A stretch of DNA of 64,000 nucleotides from Prorocentrum cordatum (taxonomy: Eukaryota > Sar > Dinophyceae > Prorocentrales > Prorocentraceae), in the NCBI GenBank assembly GCA_963575745.1, contig CAUYUJ010018896.1, forward strand, positions 110,957-174,956. The letters are read 5' to 3'. Position 1 is the stretch's first letter, and each line of letters opens with the position of its first letter. Position numbers and translations under genes: made by a program. This document shows, one piece after another, positions 9,281 through 20,429 of this stretch. The notes under the pieces are model-generated. The model was not told the origin of the DNA. It saw only the letters and a program-made list of their open reading frames with translations, and made no database searches.

Positions 9281-9429
9281 CCACAGGCTGAAAACTTCAA
9301 AAACCTTCCGCCCTGCATGTTTTTCGACGCGAGCAGGTCTGGGCCGGTGTGCTGCCTCCCTCCGCTGCCGAGCTCTCCAGAGGAGTAGGACAATTTTCGA
9401 GGCACCAGAATGAATTTCCCGACTCCCCG

Positions 9430-9490
9430 GTCGGCCCGTCGGGGAGTCGGCCAGTCGGCCAGTCGGCCAGTCAGAGTCGGCCAGTCAGAC
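9430..9490 (+). repeat. (CAGTCGGC)n short tandem repeat
   Basis: An 8-bp unit, GTCGGCCA, is repeated several times inside a GTCGGGGAGTC context. Confidence 0.8.
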
Positions 9491-9520
9491 GTCGTGATTT
9501 TTTTCGCAACGTCGACCCAG

Positions 9521-9662
9521 AGGTCTGGACCCCTTCCACGGGACCGGTTTTTCGTCCCGAGTCGTTTCTGGACGGTCCCGGGGCCCGGTGAAGGACCCCT
9601 GGAGGCCGAAAATAACAAAAGCCTCCCTTCGCGATTTTTTCACCACGCGGGGGGGTCTGGGG
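9521..9662 (-). repeat. Family 2 dispersed repeat, copy c
   Basis: Reverse-orientation copy from GGTCTGGACCCC through GAGTCGTTTCTGGACGG and GAGGCCGAAAATAAC to CACCACGCGGGGGGGTCTGG. It is nearly full length. Confidence 0.75.
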
Positions 9663-9824
9663 GGGACGGCGGGGGAGTCGGATAGTCGATGCCGGTGCCC
9701 CGACAGATGCCCAAGTGTCCCGGAGGTGGCGGGCGCCGCCGGGGGCCGGGGTGGTCTCGCTCGACGTGCTCGGGGTGAAGTGCGAGGCTGCGGGGCTTCT
9801 TTTTAGGAACGGCACGGGAACCAA

Positions 9825-10021
9825 CATACGGTAGGTTTGCGTCGTGTCGACCAGCGGCGACCCCAGCGCGGGCGTTCAAGGTTGAACGCCGCGGGCGACC
9901 CAGAATCGATCGATGTTGAACGATCGGACGTTGCGGCAGCGGCCGATCGTTCAAGGTTGAACGATCCCTGCGGTGTCAAAAACCAACGCTGGGGTCGGCA
10001 CGACACGAACCTGCCATAATG
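9825..10021. mobile_element. Single-copy TIR element with internal hairpins
   Basis: The left end GGTAGGTTTGCGTCGTGTCG and right end CGACACGAACCTGCC are inverted repeats. Just inside lie ACCCCAGCG and CGCTGGGGT. The interior has two hairpins of the form GTTCAAGGTTGAAC (9869 and 9949) around a GATCGATCGATG segment. It carries no ORF. Confidence 0.6.
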
Positions 10022-10221
10022 CGCCTGAATGCGGCCAGCGTCAAACGGACATCACGGGAATCAGCATGATGCGCCCTATCGGCATCCTCTTCTCTGTTTT
10101 TCCCTTCCTCGCAGGTCACGCCCACTTGTCCTCCAAGGTCGGGGCTCGTGGCAATATCAGGTTTGGGAGCGGGGCGCGGGAGCGGGAGCCCCGACGTCCC
10201 GCCCAGACCCCAGGCGTCAGG

Positions 10222-10345
10222 AAGTGCTCCCAGCCCAGACCCCCGCGCGCCGTGAAGAAATCGCGTCGCGGCGGGAGGTCTTTTGCCATTTTCGGCCCCT
10301 GGGGGCCCTTTACCGGCGCTCCGGGACCGTCCAAGAACGACAGAC
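10222..10345 (+). repeat. Family 2 dispersed repeat, copy d
   Basis: CCCAGACCCCCGCGCGCCGTG, then GGGAGGTCTTTTGCCATTTT, then GGGACCGTCCAAGAACGA. It runs directly into a CA array, so the right end is lost. Confidence 0.7.
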
Positions 10346-10399
10346 ACACAGTTTTGACCCGCGGGGCGAGAGCGAACCTCTTCCGCTGAAAGCGAAACA

Positions 10400-10457
10400 A
10401 AAACGACAGACACACACACACACACACGTGCACACACACGTGCACATGCACGTGCAC

Positions 10458-10495
<38 letters not shown>

Positions 10496-10783
10496 GACGA
10501 CGAGGACGAGGATAATTGGAAGCTTCTCTGGTCGAGGCCGCGACACGCACACGCACACGCACACGCACACGCACACGCACACGCACACACACGCACACGC
10601 ACGCACGCACGCACACACACGCACACACACGCACACACACACAGCACCGCCTTGGGGGAGGACCCGCCCCGCGAGGCGTGCGCGGCGCGCCTGCGCGCGG
10701 ACCTGGCTGCGGCCGCCGGGGCGCGCGCCTCTGCGGTCCCGCGGGGGGTGCCCAGGGGCGCCGAGAGCACTTCGACGGAAGCC

Positions 10784-10823
<40 letters not shown>

Positions 10824-10840
10824 GACGAGGATAATTGGAA
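10400..10840 (+). repeat. CA, CACACG and GAC arrays with a duplicated flank
   Basis: (CA)n, (GAC)n and (CACACG)n arrays. The segment GAGGACGAGGATAATTGG...CGAGGCCGCGAC occurs after the GAC array at about 10490 and again at about 10817, so array plus flank was duplicated. Confidence 0.85.
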
Positions 10841-11222
10841 GCTTCTCTGGTCGAGGCCGCGACGCGCGAAGAGCGGCCATCTCCGCGCCCCCTGCGGGGG
10901 GCCCCTGTGGTCCCGCGGGGACCGCCCAGGGTCGTCGAGAGCACTTCGACGGATATCGGGCTTCCCAGACCCTCTCGCGTCGTGGATACTTCACGACGGG
11001 AGGTTCTGCCCTGATGTCGGCTTCTGGAGACCCTTTGCAGTCCCGCGGGGAGCGCCCAGGGCGCCGAGAGCATTTCGACGGAACTCGAGTTTCCCAGACC
11101 CCCTCGCGCTGTGAAGCAATTGCGACAGGAGGCTTATCGCTAAATTTCGGTCTCTGGAGGCCCTCGCCGGGCCCCAGGGCCGTCAAAAAAGGATCCACGA
11201 GGAGAAACCGATCCAGAGGAAG
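10737..11222 (+). repeat. Three tandem CCGCGGGG...GAGCACTTCGACGGA units with family 2
   Basis: TCCCGCGGGG, GCCCAGGG and CGAGAGCACTTCGACGGA form a unit of about 45 bp that recurs near 10737, 10910 and 11040. After the second and third lie partial and nearly full family 2 copies (from about 10975 and 11093). The same CACTTCGACGGA block also precedes the family 2 copy at 11538. Confidence 0.7.
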
Positions 11223-11304
11223 GGGTGGAGACACCTGAGGGTCGACGTTACGATCAAATCATGACGTCGGGGGTCTGCGTTTCGGGCCACACCTGAGGAT
11301 CTTC

Positions 11305-11494
11305 CCCTGAGATCCTGGCGTTGCCGTTGTTTCACAACGGGCGTTTGCGCCTCGTTTCGGGCCCCGGGACCCTCACAGATCGATCCGGCTCGAGAAATGA
11401 CGCGGGAATATGGAGTCCAGGGTCCAGGGCGCTGGTCGTTTCTTTATTGCAAATTCTCAGTGGTTTGAATTTTTCGCGAAGTCGGATCTCAGGG
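11305..11494 (-). mobile_element. CCCTGAGATC-family TIR element, copy 2 (diverged)
   Basis: It begins CCCTGAGATCCTGGCGTTGC and is inverted relative to the other copies (CTCACAGATCGATCCGGCTCGA inside). The far end is diverged but closes with CGGATCTCAGGG. At 190 bp it is longer than its relatives. A family 2 copy follows 44 bp later. Confidence 0.7.
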
Positions 11495-11537
11495 CGCCGA
11501 GATCACTTCGACGGAGTGCGGGTTCTCGGGCCGCCCC

Positions 11538-11685
11538 TCAATACCCAGACATGCTCGCGTGGAGAAAAATCTGGACTGGAGGTTTTTGGCCACTTTCGGC
11601 CTCTGGAGGCCCTCGCCAGGCCCTGGGACCGTCAGAAAACGATTCAGGAGGAGAAGCCGGTCCCGGGGAATTGGTCGGGGCTTAT
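11538..11685 (+). repeat. Family 2 dispersed repeat, copy f
   Basis: CCCAGACATGCTCGCGTGGAG, then GGCCTCTGGAGGCCCTCGCC, then GACCGTCAGAAAACGATTCAGG, closing AGCCGGTCCCGGGGAATTGG. One of the best-preserved copies. Confidence 0.75.
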
Positions 11686-11791
11686 GGGGACCGCACGTTG
11701 AACCAGTCAGGGTGTCGCATGTCTGGGTATCGTTCACCCGATCCCCATCCCCATCCCGATCCCCACCATCCCACGACCCCAGTTGGGGATA

Positions 11792-11967
11792 CAGTGGAGG
11801 CCCATGCCAAGAAACATCCTGGTTTCCTCCAGGGTGCCCTGGGCTTCTTGGGTTCCGATGGTTTTGCTATGAAGAGCGCGACGTTCCCACACCAAAAATC
11901 AATGGACGTCCTGGGGTCTCAGGGTTGGGTTTCTTGTGGAAGGTTTCTTGTGGACTGGCCTCCACTG
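11792..11967 (+). mobile_element. CAGTGGA (Tc1/mariner-like) MITE, copy 2
   Basis: A 176-bp element with perfect 11-bp ends CAGTGGAGGCC and GGCCTCCACTG, flanked by TA on both sides (11790-11791 and 11968-11969). TA target duplication and a CAGTG terminus are typical of Tc1/mariner transposons. It has no transposase. Confidence 0.85.
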
Positions 11968-12079
11968 TACCCTGGTTCTCTGTCGGTCGTTCGGGGCGAT
12001 CTGAGCATCCCCGGACTGACCCGGGACGCACTCGACGAGGCGCACCTGCTGAAGCGCCCAGGGCAGATCGACTTAACGT

Positions 12080-12240
12080 AAGAGTGACACTTTGCCAGAG
12101 TGACCTTTGGTGCGGGCTCCTTAGGGTCCCCGGACCGCTAAACGCGAAGCGGTAGCAGCGGCTTGCGCGCCTGGGTTTGGTCCCCCCGCGGCCCCTAAAA
12201 AGCCGCGCACCAAAGGTCTCTCTTACTCAGGGCCACTCTT
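12080..12240. mobile_element. Single-copy TIR element (AAGAGTG ends)
   Basis: A 161-bp element starting AAGAGTGACAC and ending GGCCACTCTT. The shared inner TIR block is GACCTTTGGTGCG, giving imperfect TIRs of about 38 bp. The interior has GCTAAACGCGAAGCGGTAGC. Confidence 0.65.
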
Positions 12241-12299
12241 GCACGTGGCCGAGCAGAATCAGAACACCTCGAACATCAGAAACCGCCCAGATTGAACAA

Positions 12300-13720
12300 C
12301 TCAGATCGTCGGAGGTTTTGGGGCATCCCTGGTTTCGGATCCGCCGTACTTTGGCGGAGGATCCGATCTGAGCTGTGTCAGACATGCACCCCGCAGGAGG
12401 CGAGAAAGCGGGGCGGAAGCTTCCGCCTGAGAAAAGTAGGGCGGATATGCAGTCCGCCGAGGACCGACGATGACTTCCCCTGTCCCCCCCCCATCACAGG
12501 GCCAATGGGTGCCCGAAGGCCGAGATTGAGGAGAGGCGCCCGGACGGAAAGCATCGAAGTCGTCGGAGCTCTGGGGTATATCGGCGAGAGAGACATGTGG
12601 GGCGCTCCACGAAGGGCCCTGCCTTCGGAGGAGGAGGGGGACGAGGAGGAGGAGGAGGAGGAGGAGGAGGAGGAGGAGGAGGAGGAGGAGAGGATGGGAG
12701 AAGCTGTCACCTCTTCCTCGGCGGAAGGTCGGCGGAAGCAAAGCGAGGCCGCCTCCGCCGGCGGAAGCTCGGCGGATGCCGGCGGAAGTAGAAGACGGCC
12801 TCCCAAGAGATGCACACGTTTTTGGGTTCGAGGTTTTCCTCCTCCTCCTCCTCCTCCTCCTCCTCCTCCTCCTCCCCCCCTCCTCTCCCCTCTCCCCCCT
12901 CCTCCTCCTCCTCCTCCTCCTCCTCTTCTTCAAGGTTTGCGAGTTCGCCAATTCATTTTTGTTCTCAGCCCAACATGAGCGACGAAACAAAACAGGATCG
13001 TCTTCACCGGCATAGGGGCGTAAGCTGCCCGCGCAAGCTCGCGCGCAGGCGCCCTCGTTCCCAATGTAACGTGCCCTCGCTGGCAGCCCGCGTAAGCCGC
13101 CACGCAAGGTCGCTACGTCGTCTCGCGTAAGATCCGTTTTTGATCGTCGCTCACACGAGCCATCCATGTGCTCTGCGCGCCACTTCATGCGCATCACCCG
13201 CGAACCACGAGCGTGCCGCGACGCTCTGCGACGCGCGCGCGAAGGCGCGCTTGCACCAGGCGTCACTTGCCGAAGGGCTTCGGTTGACAAGCATCTTCTT
13301 GTCGCAACAGCGAGGGCACTCGCTGCGTCCAAATCGCGGGCGATGTTTCTATCCCAACCCCGGGGTTTTCGACGACCGCTGGAGCGGCTAAGAGAAGGAG
13401 GGGGCCCCTGGGATACACCCCCAGAGAGCTATTCGGACGCACCCCAGTCGAGGATGGACGCCCCCCCTCGTGCATCCCAGGGTTGGGCCCCAAATCGTTG
13501 GTCCAGTCGAGAAAACCCACTAGGCCTGGGATGGGGGTCGACAGATCCCCCGTTGTCAAAGGGGCAGACGCGGGATGCAGGTGGCCCGACTGGGCACGGC
13601 GGGCGGCGGGAGGAGGCGGAGCGCGCGGGACGCGGGGAGGGCGCGCTCGAGGCGTGGAGCCCTCGTGTGCCACCCGCCAAGCCACCCAGACCCGACCCGA
13701 AGGCCCAAATTGACCCCCGA
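12300..13720. other. Gene-poor DNA with GGA and CTC microsatellites
   Basis: It contains a short inverted repeat (CTCAGATCG at 12301, CGATCTGAG at 12363), a (GGA)n array (12626-12690), several GGCGGAAG(C/G)TCGGCGGA blocks (12715-12795) that recur near 15510-15600, and a (CTC)n array (12835-12935). No gene was recognised. Confidence 0.55.
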
Positions 13721-13721
13721 T

Positions 13722-14214
13722 TTCTCTTCCTCCTCCTCCTCCTCCTCCTCCTCCTCCTCCTCCTCCTCCTCCTCCTCCTCCTCCTCCTCCTCCCCCTCCT
13801 TCTCTTCCCCCTCCTCCTCCTCTTGGGATCGGGCTAGAAGTCTTCCAACTACTCGGGGTGGTGGGGAAACCGTCGGGGCAGACCCGATTTCTCTTCCTCC
13901 TCCTCCTCCTCCTCCTCCTCCTCCTCCTCCTCCTCCTCCTCCTCCCTCCCCCCTCCCTCCTCCCTCTTCCTCTCCTCCCTCCTCCTCCTCCTCCTCCCTC
14001 CTCTCTCTCTCCTCCTCCCTCCTTCTCCTCCTCGTCTCCTCCTCCTCTCCTCGTCTTCCTCCTCCTCTCTCCTCTTCCCCTCCTTCTCCTCCCCCCTCCT
14101 CCTCCTTCTCCCTCCTCCTCCTCCTCCTCCTCCTCCTCCTCCTCCTCCTCTCTCTCCTCCTCCTCCTCATCAGCAGCAGCAGCAGCATCAACATCAGCAA
14201 CAGCATCATCATCG

Positions 14215-14290
<76 letters not shown>

Positions 14291-14640
14291 AATCAGCTGC
14301 ATCAGCATCAGCATCATCAGCATCATCGTCAGCATCATCATCGTCATCGTCATCGTCATCGTCACAGCATCATCACATCACCATCAGAACAATCACCATC
14401 GCCACCATCATCAGCATCATCATCATCACATCATCTACACCATCATCAGCATCATCAACATCAGCATCAACATCATCATGATCACATCAGCATCAGCATC
14501 AGCATCAGCACCATCGTCATCATCATCACCACCATCATCACCATCATCATCATCATCATCATCATCATCATAATCATCATCATCATCATGAACATCATCA
14601 TCATCATCAGCAGCAGCAGCATCATCATCACCATCATCAT
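13722..14640 (+). repeat. 900-bp CTC then CAT microsatellite
   Basis: Two CTC blocks (13727-13830 and 13892-14170) change near 14170 to a 470-bp CAT/CAG array. TTTCTCTTCCTCC starts both CTC blocks, pointing to duplication. All ORFs here are homopolymeric peptides. Confidence 0.95.
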
Positions 14641-16200
14641 CGGGCCTGGGGCGGGCATGGGCGCGGTCCGAAGGGCGGCTCGGCGAGCCGGCCTATCCGC
14701 CTATCCGGCCGCTTATCGGCCGCTGAGTGCTTCGCCTCGGGGGTGCACAGGACGTTCGGCCCTCGCGTTTCGGCTGCGCGCTTCGGCCCCTGCCTCCCTC
14801 ATCGTTGCCGTCGCCTTCCTTCCCCATGGGCTTCACACCTTCTCTGCCGTACGCCACAAGAGCCACGACACAACGAAAGAGAAGCGGTCATTCCTCCACG
14901 GGCGGGGCGGCCTACGGGGACATGTGGATGCTGGCCCTCCATCGCGCTCAGGATTGGTTTTTAGCCCACGTGTGCGCTGCGCTCTCGTGCGCGCTAAGGG
15001 GGCTATGGCGCCTATTTGGCGTGGCGGCGCCGCCGGCATATGGGATAGTGACTGCCACTTCCCCCGCCCTTATTGCCCCGCCTGGATCCGCCTCGAAATC
15101 CTAGTCAGGATGCGTGTCAGGGAAGATCAGGGGGGCTATTTGCAGATCTTGGGCGGGAGAGTTCAATCTCACACTAGCCCTTACCGGTCCCTCATCTCCC
15201 CTGGTTGGCCGAGCCTGCGAAGCTGGCAAGAGCGGGCTGGGCCAGTCCAGAGGTTCGCGTGTTAAGTCGAGGTTGCTTATTCCAAAGTTTGGGGCGCACC
15301 ACGACGCTGGATCTCGTGTGGCCAGGCAGGCTGGCCTTCCGCACGTGTATCCAGCAAGTGGCCTACACGTGAATCCAGCCATGTGTCGTTCCAGCATCCT
15401 GATTCAATCCCACGCGCCACGCCACGCAGGATTGCAAGGGGCCCGTGCGTGATAAGTGCGTGCTGGAGAGGGCCTCGCCTTCGAAATGTCGAGGAGCTGG
15501 CATCTTGACCTCGGCGGAAGCCTGGGGACGGCCCGCAGATGCTGACGGAAGGAAAACAAAGGCGGTTCCGCCAGTGGAAGGTCGGCGGAGACGGGCAGAA
15601 GCATGTTGAAGTTGCCTCTCTCTAAGAGATGTCTCTAATAGAGGTCAGAGTCGGCCACATCATTTCTAGGTCGATCCCGAAGTCTTGGTACGAAGGATCG
15701 GCGTCCGACGAGTCAGCCCTCAATGATGTCTCTGATTCCGACACGGCAGCCCTTTGAGGCGATGATTTCGTTTCGTAGGATGGTGGTGCTGGATCTCCAT
15801 TGCTTCCCTCGGAGAAGGATTCACACGCTGCGGCGAACAGCAATAAACACATACATAGCAATGAACATGGGTAAGTGAATGCTTCTCGAGGCTCGCGCTT
15901 GGTATTGGCCCCACCCCTTCAGAGTTCTAGCTTTGTTTTGTAGCCTCACCTGCGAAGACTCAGGCGATTGACTTACAGTCCCAAGAAGTTGTAAGGAGAG
16001 CTATGGAGCTGGACGACATTGATAGAAGGCCGTAAGGCCGCTCATCTCAACCCACTCCCGTTCAGAACAAGTCCCTGGACACTTTTTCGAGCTGCGTCCA
16101 GCCGTGGCCACGAGGCCCCAACCCAGGAGGCCAGAAGCAAGGGCGAGAACAGCCAGAAACAAAGCGAGAAACGACGAACTGCCCTCCCGTCCCCTTGCGG
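14641..16200. other. Unassigned DNA
   Basis: Mixed-composition DNA with no recognisable domain on either strand. Blocks of GGCGGAAG and GTCGGCGGA at 15508-15596 resemble those at 12715-12795. Confidence 0.5.
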
Positions 16201-16204
16201 GGTG

Positions 16205-16380
16205 TGGAAGGAGGAGGAGGAGGAGGAGGAGGAGGAGGAGGAGGAGGAGGAGGAGGAGGAGGAGGAGGAGGAGGAGGAAGAGGGGGACGAGGAGGAGGAG
16301 GAGGAGGAGGAGGAGGAGGTCGAGGACGAGGGGGGAGGGAGATGATCGTGAGCAGGAGGAAGAGGAGGACGAAGAGGAGG
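16205..16380 (+). repeat. (GGA)n microsatellite
   Basis: About 170 bp of GGA with interruptions, ending directly at the spliced-leader-like sequence. Confidence 0.95.
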
Positions 16381-16382
16381 GG

Positions 16383-16404
16383 TCCGTAACCATTTTGGCG
16401 CAAG
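16383..16404 (+). other. Relict dinoflagellate spliced-leader sequence
   Basis: These 22 bases match the dinoflagellate trans-spliced leader at 20 positions, including the core CCATTTTGGC and the final CAAG. The two differences are A for G after CCGTA and G for T before CAAG. A donor GT does not follow (the next bases are GCTTGA), so it is not an SL RNA gene. The simplest reading is the 5' end of a spliced mRNA that was copied back into the genome. Confidence 0.7.
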
Positions 16405-16865
16405 GCTTGAACTCTTGGTGGCGGGTTTTCGAAACGGTTTCCGCCGCCGTGTGACAACTATCGAGGAGGGGCCCGACGCATTCGTTCACACCCCTGTCGG
16501 GGCTTCTCGTTTTCGATCGCACAACTGCTGATGGACTGTTGGCTTCGCAATGAAGCCTGGTTCTGGTCTTAGAAAGTTAGGTTTTACTGTTCATTCCGGC
16601 TGAAAGAAGTTCTGCTACCCGCCTGGCGCGGTTTGCCTTCCAGTGCATGATATCCCTCTTCCTTGTGGTGCTGCTGGTGCTAGGGCTAACGGGCCGCTGC
16701 CACCGTCCCACCTAAGGTGCCCCACAAGCAGCTCGAGCCTGCTCGTGTGGCCTCCTTCATGGGCACGCATGGCCAGGCTTCACTGCATGCAGAGGTCTGC
16801 TGAGTCTGTCGCAGCGTGCCCGGGTCTCGCTCAAGTTCATAACAAGATTCTGGAATTTATGCAGC

Positions 16866-17143
16866 CCAATTCGAAACTCAGGGTTTGGAGGTGCAGGAGA
16901 GGGCTGTTTATGCCAAGGCTACGGCGCCTTGGGCTGAGGTTGCTTGGCCTGCTGTTCTTGCTGGCGGTCAGCCTGTGTCTTCCGACGGTGCGGATGTGTC
17001 TCCAGATGGTCGTGGCTTCGCTCTCCTCATGCAGTTCCAAGCTTTCGGCCCTGCGCTGGCAGCTTCGTTGCGTTCGCTTCTTGCTGCCCGTGCTGGTTTG
17101 GTGCAGCCCGCCGCAGATGCCGGCTGCGTCGGTGACTCCTGAC
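16866..17143 (+). CDS. Possible coding segment downstream of the relict leader
   Basis: About 90 codons ending in TGA (17141-17143) read in a balanced composition: QFETQGLEVQERAVYAKATA, then PWAEVAWPAVLAGGQPVSSD, then an Ala/Leu-rich end AASLRSLLAARAGLVQPAAD. Upstream in this frame stops occur at 16840-16842 and 16801. An ATG at 16885 is the first in frame. It lies about 460 bp after the leader-like sequence on the same strand, so it could be the body of a retroposed mRNA. I recognise no family. Another frame across it (from 16643) is longer but runs into the GGA array. Confidence 0.3.
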
Positions 17144-17264
17144 GGGGGCGGCAGCACGCGTGGCGCCCCCGAGTCACGCCCCGTGGCAGGGGCAACGACA
17201 GCTCTTCTGTCCGTAGAGGCCGCTGCAACCGCCGTCTTTGGTGCGGCTGGCGTTGGCGACGCTG

Positions 17265-17845
17265 GCCTGGGAGGGAGGAGGGAGGAGGGAGGAGGGAGGA
17301 GGAGGAGAGAGGAGGGAGGAGGGAGGAGGGAGGAGGGAGGGAGGAGGGAGGAGGAGGGAGGAGGGAGGAGGGAGGAGGGAGGAGGGAGGAGGGAGGAGGG
17401 AGGAGGGAGGGAGGAGGGAGGGAGGAGGGAGGAGGGAGGGAGGAGGAGGGAGGAGGGAGGGAGGGAGGGAGGGAGGGAGGGAGGGAGGGAGGGAGGAGGG
17501 GAGGAGGAGGAGAGGAGGAGGAGGGGGAGGAGGAGGGGGAGGAGGAGGAGGAGGAGGAGGAAAGAGGAGGCGGACGAGGAGGAGGAGGAGGAGGAGGAGG
17601 AGGAGGAGGAGGAGGAGGAGGAGGAGGAGGAGGAGGAGGAGGAGGAGGAGGGGGAGGGGAGGGGGGAGGAGGAGGAGGAGGAGGGGAGAGGGGGAGGAGG
17701 GAGGAGAGGAGGGGAGGAGGAGGAGGAGGTGAGGAGGAGGAGGAGGAGGAGGAGAGGAGGAGGAGGAGGAGGTGGAGGAGAAGGAGGAGGAGGAAGAGGA
17801 GGAGGAGGAGGACGAGGAGGAGGAGGACGAGGAGGAGGAGTGCTG
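17265..17845 (+). repeat. (GGAGGGA)n and (GGA)n array
   Basis: About 580 bp of purine-only repeat, with 7-bp GGAGGGA and 4-bp GGGA units giving way to GGA. Confidence 0.95.
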
Positions 17846-17974
17846 TGGATCATCGGGAGGTCTCGGTGCGCTTCGCGGCGCCGCCCGCCGCCACCCTCGC
17901 GGAGCTGCAGCCCGCGCCTGGCGTGCCTGCGGCCGTGCTCTCGCGGGGGACGTCGCGGGCGGCGATTCTGTCCT

Positions 17975-18000
17975 GTCGGCGACACCGACGACGCCAACGA

Positions 18001-18036
<36 letters not shown>

Positions 18037-18362
18037 TGCCAACGACGACGACGACGACGCCGACGACGACACCGACGACGACGAACGACGACGACGACGG
18101 CGGCGATGATGATCACGACGACCACCGTGGCGATGACCGAGACGACTATGATCACGACCACGACGATGAACGACGACGGCTACGACGACGACAACGCCGA
18201 CGCCGACGACGACGACGCCGACGACGACACCGACGACGACGACGACGCCGACGCCGACACCGAAGCCGACGCCGACGCCGACGCCGCCGACGCCGCCGGC
18301 GACGACGACGCCGCCAACGACGACGACGCCGACGACGACACCGACGACGTCGCCGACGACGA

Positions 18363-18400
<38 letters not shown>

Positions 18401-18464
18401 CCGACGCCGCCGACGACGACGGCGACGACGACGCCGACGACGACGACGACACCGACGACGACGA

Positions 18465-18496
<32 letters not shown>

Positions 18497-19150
18497 CCGC
18501 TGCCGACGCCGACGACGACGACGACGACGACCACGTCGACGGCGACGACGATGGCGAGGATGATCACGACGACCACCGTGGCGATGACTGAAACGACCAT
18601 GGCCACGACCACGACGATGAACGACGACAGCTACGACGACGACGCCGACGGCGACGACGGCGACATTGCCGCCGCCGGCGATGACGACGACGACGCCGAC
18701 GACGCCGACGCCGACGACGATGTCGACGACGCCGACCACCACCACGTCGATGACGACGAGTATGGCGATGATCACCACGACCACCGTGGCGATGACCGAA
18801 ACGACCACGACCAAGACCACGACGCCGACGACGACCGCTACGACGATGAGGACGACGACAACGACGCCGACGCCAACGACGACGTCGACGACGACCACCA
18901 CCACCTCGTCGATGACGACGAGTACGGCGATGATCACGACGACCACCGTGGCGATTACCGAAACGACCACGACCACGACCACGACGATGAACGACGACGC
19001 CGACGACGACGACGACGCCAACGACGACTACGGCGATGATCACGACGACCACCGTGGCGACGACCGAAACGACCACGACCACGACCACGACGATGAACGA
19101 CGATGACGACGACGACGACGGCGTCGGTGTCGACGACGACGACGCCGACA

Positions 19151-19182
<32 letters not shown>

Positions 19183-19386
19183 CGCGACGTCCTCGAGGAC
19201 GACGAGCACGACGATGATCACGACGACGACGATGGCAACAACGACAACAACGACAGCGACGACGACGACGACGCCAGAATGTGGTCTGGGGGCACGACGC
19301 TGTCCTCGTCGGGCCTCCTCAGGTCGCGGCGGAGAATTCCATCGAGGTCCCCGCAACGACGACGACGACGACGACGACGGCGACGC

Positions 19387-19467
<81 letters not shown>

Positions 19468-19475
19468 CGACGCCA
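17975..19475 (+). repeat. 1.5-kb GAC array with higher-order unit
   Basis: Degenerate (GAC/GCC)n. A block of about 45 bp, ATGATCACGACGACCACCGT followed by GGCGATGAC, recurs near 18106, 18559, 18768, 18930 and 19035. The array therefore grew by copying units of a few hundred bases as well as triplets. A block containing GGCACGACGCTGTCCTCGTC at 19290 recurs at 19515. Confidence 0.9.
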
Positions 19476-19679
19476 GGGTGTGGTTTGCGATCGGCGCCGT
19501 GGGGGCCTGGAGGGGCACGACGCTGTCCTCGTCGGGCCTCCTCCGGGCGCGGCGGAGCACTCCAGCGAGATCCCCGCCCGCCCGGCTCAGCACAGCAGGG
19601 GTACGGCGGGGGTCGTGCGAAGTCCCCGCCGAGCTCGCACGAGTCACTGCCCAGCAATTTGGTATAGCATCTGCAGCGA

Positions 19680-19812
19680 GTGGCGGTGGTGGTGGCGGTG
19701 GTGGAGGAGGAGGGGGAGGGGGAGGGGGAGGAGGAGGAGGAGGAGGAGGAGGAGGAGGAGGAGGAGGAGGAGGAGGAGGAGGAGGAGGAGGTGAGGAGGA
19801 GGAAGAGGAGGT
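19680..19812 (+). repeat. GGT/GGA microsatellite
   Basis: (GGT)n passing into (GGA)n. Confidence 0.95.
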
Positions 19813-20026
19813 GCGGGGTCCATAGGGAGGGGTTCCCGCCTGAGACGTTCTCGCAATTCACTCACAGACGAGGCTCCGCCACCCAGCGCCGGTTGCAAGC
19901 CACGCTCTTTGCACCCCCTCCACACCTCTCGGAGTAGCCGATCTTGGAAGGCCAGGGCGGCGGCACGCCCGGAGGACATCTGAAGCCGCGCGTGGAACGG
20001 TGCTCCACTCTCTGTTTCCACTCCGG

Positions 20027-20180
20027 CAGCAAGTCTTTCCCAGATATTTGGCGTCTCGAGAAAATCGAGGCGGCCGTCTTTCATCGTTTTCGGCCTCTCG
20101 GGGCCCTCACCAGGCCTCGGGAGCGTCGAGAAACGGCTCGGGATGAGAAACCGGTCCCAGGAAGTGGTCCAGAGGTCGAG
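20027..20180 (+). repeat. Family 2 dispersed repeat, copy g
   Basis: CCCAGATATTTGGCGTCTCGAG, then TTTTCGGCCTCTCGGGGCCC, then GAGAAACGGCTCGGGATGAG, closing ACCGGTCCCAGGAAGTGG. Confidence 0.75.
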
Positions 20181-20429
20181 GGCCCGCGTCTCGAAAGAAT
20201 CGAGGCTCTGGACGGCTAGGTTTATGGCCGATCCCTGGTGCCCGCTGGCTTTGCATGGCCTTGGCCCCACAGCCCGGCCCGACTCTTGCCCCTTCTGGGT
20301 GGGGACCTGTGCGGTTCCCTTCGGGTTTCGCGGGGCCTTTGCCCGCGAAGGGGGGGGGGGGGGACTGGTGGGGCTCCACGCTTCGTTTCCTCCAGGTGGG
20401 ATTCTCCAGAGGCCTGGTCTTCACCGCCC

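Noticed and set aside
13556-14573. Long ORFs on both strands rich in Ser, Ile, Met or Glu.
   Set aside because: Translations of CTC and CAT microsatellites.
15622-15861. Minus-strand 79-codon ORF starting MLCMCLLLFAAACESFSE, like a signal peptide.
   Set aside because: The composition is reasonable, but codon use shows no GC3 bias and there is no homology I can name. Short and isolated.
16383-16404. Functional SL RNA gene.
   Set aside because: No GT donor follows, no Sm-type site was noticed close by, and the exon has two mismatches.
16837-18612. 591-codon minus-strand ORF of Val, Pro and Ser runs.
   Set aside because: Product of the GGA and GAC arrays; no structured segment.
18152-19825. 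Asp/Arg/Thr repeat ORFs resembling acidic proteins.
   Set aside because: All three frames of the GAC array are open, so openness is uninformative.
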